Assembly: GCF_007655005.1 (NCBI RefSeq)
Contig: NZ_SZVW01000029.1
Location: 1 to 64,000 of the forward strand
DNA length: 64,000 bases
Source: Streptomyces tibetensis
GTDB taxonomy: Bacteria; Actinomycetota; Actinomycetes; Streptomycetales; Streptomycetaceae
Direction: 5' to 3'
Shown one piece after another: positions 58,333-64,000 of the stretch. Positions within the stretch are counted from its first letter, which is position 1. Each line of letters opens with the position of its first letter. A model generated the notes under the pieces. It was not told the DNA's origin, did no database searches, and worked only from the letters and a program-made list of their open reading frames with translations. Both the position numbers and the translations under genes were made by a program.

Positions 58333-58967
58333 TGATCGCCGAGGACTCGACCCTGCTGCGTGAGGGGCTGGTCCGGCTCCTCGTCGAGGAGGGACACGAG
58401 GTCCTGGGCGCGTTCGGCGACGCCGGTCCCCTGCTCGAGGAGATGGCCGCGCGGCGGCCCGACGTCGTCGTCCTCGACATCCGGATGCCGCCGACCCACA
58501 CCGACGAAGGGCTGCGTGCGGCGTTGGAGATCCGGGAACGGTGGCCGGAGACCGGGGTACTCGTGCTGTCTCAGCACATCGAGCGCAACTACGCGGCGCA
58601 GTTGCTGGCGTCCAGCGCGGAACGGGTGGGGTACCTCCTCAAGGACCGGGTCGCCCAGGTCGAGGAGTTCCTGGACGCCCTGGAACGCGTCCAGGCGGGC
58701 GGCGCCGCCCTCGATCCCGAGGTCGTACGGCAGCTGGTCGTCCGCACCACGCACGGAGACCCGCTGGCCCGCCTCACCCCCCGCGAACGCAGCGTCCTCG
58801 AGGTCCTGGCCCAGGGACACACCAACACGGCGATCGCACAGAAGCTGCACGTCTCCCTGAGTGCGGTGGAGAAGAACCTCAACACGATCTTCGACAAGCT
58901 GGAGCTGTCGCGCACCACCGGTTACAACCGACGGATCCTGGCGGTCCTGAGGTACCTGGAGTCGTAA
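58323..58967 (+). CDS. LuxR-type response regulator
   Basis: A 214-residue partner of the preceding kinase. The receiver has acidic IAEDST and the phosphoacceptor Asp52 in VVVLDIRMP, with Lys in YLLKDRV; the C-terminal LuxR HTH is at residues 148-205 (LTPRERSVLEVLAQGHTNTAIAQKLHVS). The ATG overlaps the kinase gene. The regulon is unknown. Confidence 0.93.
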   Translation: MRLMIAEDSTLLREGLVRLLVEEGHEVLGAFGDAGPLLEEMAARRPDVVVLDIRMPPTHTDEGLRAALEIRERWPETGVLVLSQHIERNYAAQLLASSAERVGYLLKDRVAQVEEFLDALERVQAGGAALDPEVVRQLVVRTTHGDPLARLTPRERSVLEVLAQGHTNTAIAQKLHVSLSAVEKNLNTIFDKLELSRTTGYNRRILAVLRYLES

Positions 58968-59018
58968 CGGCTCCGCACCCGTCCCCCACACCCGTTCTCC
59001 CAGGCCGGCGTCCCGGCG

Positions 59019-60116
59019 CTACGCCAGCGCCCGGCCCAGGACGTACACCGCCGGGGCCGCCGCGGCCAGGGGCAGGGCCACGCCCGCCGTGAAGTGGACG
59101 AACCTGGAGGGGTAGTCGTAGCTCGCGACCCGGTGGCCGATCAGGGCGCAGGCGGCGGCGCCCGCGCCGAGGAAGGCGCCCTGCGTGCCCAGGTCCGTCA
59201 GCGTGCCGACAGCGCTGCCCGCCCCGGACGCCGCGAGCAACGCCACGACCACGGACACCGTCGTGCGCGGCGACGGCACGATGGCACGGGCCAGGACCGC
59301 GACCGCCACGGCCACCGCGCCCACCGTCACCGCGTCCGCGGCGGCCGCGAGGTACCCGCCGGCCGCGATCGCCAGCGCGGAGGCCGCGACCGTCGCCATC
59401 AGGCCGTACATCCGCTCGTCCGGGTCCGCGTGCGACCGCAGTTGCAGGACCAGCGCGAGCAGCACCCACACCCCGAGCGTGCCGAGGATCGCCGACGGCG
59501 AGCGGTCCGAGACCAGCAGCGCGGCGTCGGCGGCCAGCGCGCCCGCGAAGCCCAGGGCGATGCCCTGCCGGGCGGGCCACATCCCGTTCAGCCGGAACCA
59601 GCCCGCCGCCGTGACCGCCTGCAGGACGACCAGCGGCACGAGCAGCGCGTACGTCCCGACCGCCGCGGCACCGGCCAGCAGCAGCCCGAGCAGCGCCGTC
59701 AGCGCGGCCGGCTGCATGCCGGGCTCGATGATCGGGGAGCGCCCCTCCGCCCGGGCCCGCTGGGCGTCCGTGAGGCGTGCGTTCCCGCCGACGGTGGCGG
59801 GGCCGTAACCGGCGGCGGAGGCGTCGCCTGCGGCCGGGGCCGTGGGCCCCTGCGGCGTCCGGGGGCTCTGGGCCGGCCGGGGCGACTGGGGCGTCAGTAT
59901 CGCCGTCTCCGGGTCGGGCGCCTGCGGGGCCACCGGCTGGTGGTTCTGCGTCTCCCAGGTCTGCCCCTGCCACTGCTGCGTGTACTGCTGAGCGGCGTGC
60001 GGGTCCTCGTGCCCCTGGTAGCCCTGCCCGGGCCACGCCTGCGGCTGCTGCCCGTAGGGGTCGTAGCCGTCGTACGGCTGGTGGGGCTGCTGGTTCGGCT
60101 GGTCGGTCATCGTCAC
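59019..60116 (-). CDS. multipass membrane protein with Q-rich cytosolic N-terminus
   Basis: A 365-residue protein: residues 1-105 are glutamine-, proline- and tyrosine-rich (GYDPYGQQPQAWPGQGYQGH), followed by about eight or nine membrane segments. No enzymatic family was recognised. The GTG at 60116 overlaps the stop of moaD-like gene by 4 bp (GTGA), so the pair is cotranslated. Confidence 0.8.
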   Translation of the reverse strand: MTMTDQPNQQPHQPYDGYDPYGQQPQAWPGQGYQGHEDPHAAQQYTQQWQGQTWETQNHQPVAPQAPDPETAILTPQSPRPAQSPRTPQGPTAPAAGDASAAGYGPATVGGNARLTDAQRARAEGRSPIIEPGMQPAALTALLGLLLAGAAAVGTYALLVPLVVLQAVTAAGWFRLNGMWPARQGIALGFAGALAADAALLVSDRSPSAILGTLGVWVLLALVLQLRSHADPDERMYGLMATVAASALAIAAGGYLAAAADAVTVGAVAVAVAVLARAIVPSPRTTVSVVVALLAASGAGSAVGTLTDLGTQGAFLGAGAAACALIGHRVASYDYPSRFVHFTAGVALPLAAAAPAVYVLGRALA

Positions 60117-60367
60117 CCTCCTGCGAACGGCGGGAGCACCTCGACCGTGCCGCCGTCGGCCAGCCGTACCGTCTCATGTCCGCGGGTGCCCACGGGGTCA
60201 CCGTCCACGAGGAACGAGCACCGGCGCAGGACGCGCTCGAGTTCGCCGGGGTGCCGCTCGCGCACCCCGTCGAGCGCCTCGGCGAGCGTGACCGCGTCGT
60301 ACGGCTCCTCGGCCACCCCGGCCGCGGCCTTGGCGGCGGCCCAGTAGCGCACCGTGACCTTTGGCAT
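60113..60367 (-). CDS. MoaD/ThiS family sulfur carrier
   Basis: An 84-residue ubiquitin-fold protein starting VTVRYWAAAKAAAGVAEEPY and ending DGGTVEVLPPFAGG. The C-terminal Gly-Gly is the site of thiocarboxylation, and PPFAGG fits the MoaD group (molybdopterin synthase small subunit) more than ThiS. The ATG at 60367 is family-like. It lies upstream of the membrane protein gene with a 4-bp overlap. Confidence 0.87.
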   Translation of the reverse strand: MPKVTVRYWAAAKAAAGVAEEPYDAVTLAEALDGVRERHPGELERVLRRCSFLVDGDPVGTRGHETVRLADGGTVEVLPPFAGG

Positions 60368-60405
60368 CTGCTTCCTCAATGAATTCGACGGTGAACCCCG
60401 TCAGG

Positions 60406-61257
60406 CTAGCCCGCCCGGCGGACGCTCCACTCCCCGATCCGGGCCAGCAACTCGTCGCCCGCCGCGTGCTCGGCGTGCCCCATACCCGGCTCCAGCCACA
60501 GTTCGCCCTGGTCACCGGCGGCCGCGGCCAGCATGCGCGGATGGTCGACGGGAAAGTAGCCGTCGGCGTCGCCGTGCACGATCAGCAGCGGGGTCGGGGC
60601 GATCCTCGGCACCGCCTCCACCGGGGAGAGCGGCACCGGGTTCCAGTCCCGGTGGTGGATGCGCGTACGGAATCCGTACCGGCCCACGAGCCGGCCCTCG
60701 GGCCGGGTCACCAGCCAGTGCAGCCGCCGCATGGGCCCGGTGCCCCGGTAGTACCAACGGGCCGGTGAGCTGACCGACACCACCGCGTCGGTCTGCCCCG
60801 GGTGCAGCGCCGCGTGCCGGAGCACCACCGAGCCGCCCATGGAGAAGCCCACCGTCACCACCCGCGCGTGCCCGCGACTCCGCGCCCAGGCCACCGCCGC
60901 CGCCAGGTCGAGCACCTCCCGGTCGCCGACCGTGGAGTGCCCGCCGGACATCCCGTGCCCGCGGAAGGAGAAGGTGACCACACCCCCGCACCGGGCGAAC
61001 GCCTCCGCGATCCGACGCACGTGCGGGCGGTCCACCGCGCCGGTGAAACCGTGGGCGACGACGAACACCGGATGAGCGGAAAGCGTCCCGGAGGTGTCGT
61101 GCAGGGCCGCTCCCGGCTCGTACCGGGCGTCGATCGCCACACCGTCGGACGTCCGCAGAAACACCCGCGACGACATCCGCACAGGCTTTCCCCCGTTCGT
61201 CTCGGGATGCGGACGATCGGTGGAACGCGCCACATGACCTGCCGGACCAGAGCTCAT
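60406..61257 (-). CDS. alpha/beta hydrolase
   Basis: A 283-residue hydrolase. Key elements are FVVAHGFTGAVDRPHV (oxyanion part), SFRGHGMSGG, nucleophile Ser in VVTVGFSMGGSVVLR, the acid in LLIVHGDADGYFP and His in EPGMGHAEHA. This is the serine-aminopeptidase S33/lysophospholipase type; substrate unknown. Start 61257 or an ATG 27 codons later (MSSRVFLRT); the longer form is used here. Confidence 0.85.
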   Translation of the reverse strand: MSSGPAGHVARSTDRPHPETNGGKPVRMSSRVFLRTSDGVAIDARYEPGAALHDTSGTLSAHPVFVVAHGFTGAVDRPHVRRIAEAFARCGGVVTFSFRGHGMSGGHSTVGDREVLDLAAAVAWARSRGHARVVTVGFSMGGSVVLRHAALHPGQTDAVVSVSSPARWYYRGTGPMRRLHWLVTRPEGRLVGRYGFRTRIHHRDWNPVPLSPVEAVPRIAPTPLLIVHGDADGYFPVDHPRMLAAAAGDQGELWLEPGMGHAEHAAGDELLARIGEWSVRRAG

Positions 61258-61429
61258 GTGGGCTATTCTGCTGGGCAGAGGACTCGGGCAACGTAGCCCC
61301 CGGGTCCTTTTGTGCTTTCGGAAGCGTTGTATACGACGCGGGAAACCGCAGGTGTACGGGGCCTTCGGGATCGCAGAGCGGTGCTGTGCCAACAAACGTC
61401 CTCGCAGGGACCGAGGAGGAACCAGACAT

Positions 61430-62218
61430 ATGAGTTCTCTGCTGCTCCTGACCAATGCCCTCCAGCCGTCGACGGAGGTGCTCCCCGCCCTCGGCCTGCT
61501 CCTGCACAACGTGCGTGTGGCCCCCGCGGAGGGCCCCGCCCTCGTCGACACCCCCGGCGCCGACGTCATCCTCGTCGACGGCCGGCGTGATCTGCCCCAG
61601 GTCCGCAGCCTCTGTCAGCTGCTGCGCTCCACCGGACCGGGCTGCCCGCTCGTCCTGGTCGTCACCGAGGGCGGCCTCGCCGCCGTCACCGCCGACTGGG
61701 GCATCGACGACGTCCTGCTCGACACCGCCGGCCCGGCGGAGGTCGAGGCACGACTGCGGCTGGCCATGGGACGGCAGCAGATCGTCAGCGACGACTCCCC
61801 GATGGAGATCCGCAACGGCGACCTCTCGGTCGACGAGGCGACGTACTCGGCCAAGCTCAAGGGCCGCGTCCTCGACCTCACCTTCAAGGAGTTCGAGCTC
61901 CTGAAGTACCTCGCGCAGCACCCCGGCCGGGTCTTCACCCGCGCCCAGCTGCTCCAGGAGGTCTGGGGCTACGACTACTTCGGCGGTACGCGCACGGTCG
62001 ACGTGCACGTACGGCGGCTGCGCGCCAAGCTCGGCCCGGAGCACGAGTCGCTGATCGGCACCGTCCGGAACGTCGGTTATCGATTCGTTACGCCGGAGAA
62101 GCCGGAGAAGATGGAGCGCGCCGCCGAGGAGGCGAAGGCCAAGGCGGCCAAGGCAAAGCAGGACACCGCGGACAAGTCGGCCACCCCGGCGGCCGCCGAC
62201 GCCCGCGCCAAGGCGTAA
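61430..62218 (+). CDS. glnR: global nitrogen regulator GlnR
   Basis: A 262-residue orphan OmpR-type regulator, essentially the sequence of S. coelicolor GlnR (SCO4159): MSSLLLLTNALQPSTEVLPA, GADVILVDGRRDLPQVRSL and the winged helix LDLTFKEFELLKYLAQHPGR with GTRTVDVHVRRLRAKLGPEH. GlnR controls glnA, glnII, amtB, nirB and many other nitrogen genes; it has no partner kinase and an atypical receiver. The lysine/alanine tail after residue 225 is longer than core. GAGGAGG precedes the ATG by 8 bp. Confidence 0.97.
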   Translation: MSSLLLLTNALQPSTEVLPALGLLLHNVRVAPAEGPALVDTPGADVILVDGRRDLPQVRSLCQLLRSTGPGCPLVLVVTEGGLAAVTADWGIDDVLLDTAGPAEVEARLRLAMGRQQIVSDDSPMEIRNGDLSVDEATYSAKLKGRVLDLTFKEFELLKYLAQHPGRVFTRAQLLQEVWGYDYFGGTRTVDVHVRRLRAKLGPEHESLIGTVRNVGYRFVTPEKPEKMERAAEEAKAKAAKAKQDTADKSATPAAADARAKA

Positions 62219-62346
62219 AGAGGCGTAATGCGACGCCGACCTGGGCATCGCTCCCCGCACAGGGCGCCCCGGACACCGGTCGGGATATCGTACGGAACCT
62301 CCTTTACGCCCTGCCCGGAGCCGGTATATCCGCGTAGACTCCGCGC

Positions 62347-63369
62347 GTGGCCAAGGTGACTCGGGATGATGTGGCGCGGCTGGCAGGGACTTCCACTGCC
62401 GTGGTCAGCTATGTCATCAACAACGGACCCCGGCCGGTCGCCCCGGCCACGCGCGAGCGTGTCCTCGCCGCGATCAAGGAACTGGGGTACCGGCCCGACC
62501 GGGTCGCCCAGGCGATGGCCTCCCGGCGCACGGACCTCATAGGCCTGATCGTCCCGGACGCGCGCCAGCCCTTCTTCGGGGAGATGGCCCACGCGGTCGA
62601 ACAGGCCGCATCCGAGCGCGGAAAGATGGTGCTCGTCGGCAACTCCGACTACATCGGCGAACGCGAGGTCCACTACCTGCGGGCCTTCCTGGGCATGCGG
62701 GTCTCGGGGCTGATCCTCGTCAGCCACGCGCTCAACGACCTGGCCGCCGCCGAGATCGAGGCCTGGGACGCCCGGGTCGTGCTGCTGCACGAACGGCCCG
62801 AGGCCATCGACGACGTCGCCGTCACCACGGACGACCTGGGCGGCGCCGAGCTCGCCGTCCGCCACCTGCTGGAGCACGGCTACGAGTACGTCGCCTGTAT
62901 GGGCGGCATAGCCGAGACCCCCGCCGTCGGCGACCCGGTCTCCGACCACGTCGAGGGCTGGCGCCGCGCGATGGACGAGGCCGGGATCTCCACGGAGGGC
63001 CGCCTCTTCGAGGCCCTCTACAACCGCTACGACGCCTACCAGGCCGCCCTGAAGATCCTCTCCGGCCCCGACCGACCGCCGGCGATCTTCTGCTCCACCG
63101 ACGACCAGGCGATCGGCCTGCTGCGCGCGGCGCGCGAGCTGCGCATCGACGTCCCCGGCGAGCTGGCGGTGGCGGGCTTCGACGACATCAAGGAGGCGGC
63201 CCTCGCGGATCCGCCCCTGACGACGGTCGCGTCCGACCGTCCGGCGATGGCCCGGGCGGCGGTGGACCTCGTCCTCGACGACGGGCTGCGGGTCGCGGGT
63301 ACCCGGCGGGAGCGGCTGAAGGTGTTCCCCTCGCGGCTGGTCACCCGGCAGTCCTGCGGCTGCCCGTAG
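62347..63369 (+). CDS. LacI family transcriptional regulator
   Basis: A 340-residue repressor with an N-terminal HTH (TRDDVARLAGTSTAVVSYVINNGPRPVAP), hinge helix and a periplasmic-binding-like ligand domain (LIGLIVPDARQPFFGEMAHAVEQ). Effector unknown. Start GTG 62347. It immediately follows glnR with 128 bp between, in the same direction, the usual Streptomyces order. Confidence 0.93.
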   Translation: MAKVTRDDVARLAGTSTAVVSYVINNGPRPVAPATRERVLAAIKELGYRPDRVAQAMASRRTDLIGLIVPDARQPFFGEMAHAVEQAASERGKMVLVGNSDYIGEREVHYLRAFLGMRVSGLILVSHALNDLAAAEIEAWDARVVLLHERPEAIDDVAVTTDDLGGAELAVRHLLEHGYEYVACMGGIAETPAVGDPVSDHVEGWRRAMDEAGISTEGRLFEALYNRYDAYQAALKILSGPDRPPAIFCSTDDQAIGLLRAARELRIDVPGELAVAGFDDIKEAALADPPLTTVASDRPAMARAAVDLVLDDGLRVAGTRRERLKVFPSRLVTRQSCGCP

Positions 63370-63479
63370 GCCCCTGACTCCGGGGCGGCGGGCCTCTTTA
63401 TATCGGGCATACGAGGTTCTGTCGGGCTTCTCAGGGAGCACTCAGGAAGCTCTCATGGTCGGGCGGCAAGCTCTGTTCC

Positions 63480-64000
63480 ATGACCGAGAGCTTCCACCGC
63501 AGTGGCGAGTACGAGAACCCTTACGAGGGTCAGCAGCAGGCCCCGGTGAACCCCGAGTGGCCGCCCCCGCCGGCGTACGCCCCGGCACATGCTCCGCATC
63601 CGAAGAAGCGCAACCGCGGCCCCCTGGCCCTGATCGCCGCCGTGGCGATCGTCGCGGCGGCGATAGGCGGCGGCACCGCCTACGGCATCCAGGAACTGAC
63701 CGGCAACGACACCGTCGCCACCAGCTCCACCAGCACCGACGTGGTCCCCTCCAGCCAGAAGGGCACGGTCGCCGGGGTCGCGAAGGCGGTCAGCCCGAGC
63801 ATCGTCGAGATCAGCGCCGACTCCAACGCCGGGTCCTCCACCGGCTCCGGCGTGATCATCACGAGCGGCGGCGAGATCGTCACCAACAACCACGTCGTCG
63901 CCGGGGCCTCCCAGATCAAGGCGACGACCAGCGACGGCAAGTCGTACACCGCGAAGGTCGTCGGCACCGACAGCAAGAAGGACCTGGCGCTGATCAAGCT
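63480..64000 (+). CDS. trypsin-like (HtrA/DegP-type) serine protease, truncated by the window
   Basis: The first 173 codons of a membrane-anchored protease. Residues 1-45 are a proline-rich cytosolic start (NPEWPPPPAYAPAHAPHPKK), residues 49-70 a membrane segment (LALIAAVAIVAAAIGGGTAY), and from residue 98 the protease domain with catalytic His in EIVTNNHVVAG near residue 137 and Asp in KKDLALIKL at the cut end. The serine and any PDZ domain lie beyond 64000. Confidence 0.88.
   Translation, partial: MTESFHRSGEYENPYEGQQQAPVNPEWPPPPAYAPAHAPHPKKRNRGPLALIAAVAIVAAAIGGGTAYGIQELTGNDTVATSSTSTDVVPSSQKGTVAGVAKAVSPSIVEISADSNAGSSTGSGVIITSGGEIVTNNHVVAGASQIKATTSDGKSYTAKVVGTDSKKDLALIK

Noticed and set aside
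1..64000. tRNA/rRNA genes, insertion sequences, integrase and att sites, CRISPR
   Set aside because: No tRNA-like TTCGAATCC end, transposase, integrase or direct-repeat spacer array was seen while reading both strands.

Overview
The window is high-GC actinobacterial DNA and almost certainly comes from a Streptomyces chromosome. It encodes GlnR (262 aa), Nur (144 aa beginning STDWKSDLRQRGYRLTPQRQ after the start), MshA of mycothiol synthesis, an RsiG-type WhiG anti-sigma factor, Streptomyces-type DUF families, and rare TTA leucine codons. I saw no tRNA, rRNA, insertion sequence or CRISPR array.

Region by region. (1) 0.09-7.5 kb: gpmA, an MFS exporter, an acetyltransferase, small membrane and DUF proteins, and a divergent DUF2000/AraC pair. 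(2) 7.4-15.4 kb: conserved core with mshA plus a YbjN protein, a CPCC protein, a methyltransferase, an NlpC/P60 cell-wall hydrolase, a receiver-SpoIIE phosphatase, a DUF2516 protein, and an HBHA-like protein with its XRE regulator. (3) 15.9-28.9 kb: a complete phenazine biosynthetic operon (phzC, phzD, phzE, a small ORF, phzG, a PhzH-like amidotransferase, phzB, a VOC protein, DUF4186, a methyltransferase, DUF488, a large asparaginase-fold protein, phzF). A secreted SnoaL-like protein precedes it and a second-copy-type rarA follows it. (4) 30.5-49 kb: accessory genes, including RidA/WYL, acetyltransferases, VOC and DUF6817 proteins, short GntR and TetR regulators with visible operators, a GDSL esterase, an RraA-like protein, a HelD-type helicase, a fused double kinase, and two paralogous GntR-like regulators around a tiny membrane protein. 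A methyltransferase gene broken by an internal deletion lies here. (5) 48.9-64 kb: conserved core with rsiG, dtd, ygfZ, nur, a nitrobindin-like protein, DsrE, a sulfurtransferase with a cysteine-containing leader peptide, an LmeA-like lipoprotein-type protein, DedA, a two-component system, moaD, glnR, a LacI regulator, and the start of a trypsin-like protease.

How the genes work together. The phz genes supply every step from erythrose-4-phosphate and PEP to phenazine-1-carboxylate (and/or 1,6-dicarboxylate). The AsnB-type enzyme probably amidates a carboxylate as PhzH does, and the PhzM-like methyltransferase probably decorates the ring. The asparaginase-fold protein has an altered catalytic motif and has no counterpart in textbook phz operons; with DUF4186 and DUF488 it is the least explained part of the cluster. 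Five genes between 16.6 and 32.7 kb (phzC, the small ORF, rarA, a WYL regulator, an acetyltransferase) carry a TTA codon, which points to bldA-dependent expression of this block. There is no SARP or LuxR pathway regulator inside the operon.

Coordinates of starts were chosen by ribosome binding sites, overlaps and family length. No database search was run, so family names are from recognition of the protein sequence.
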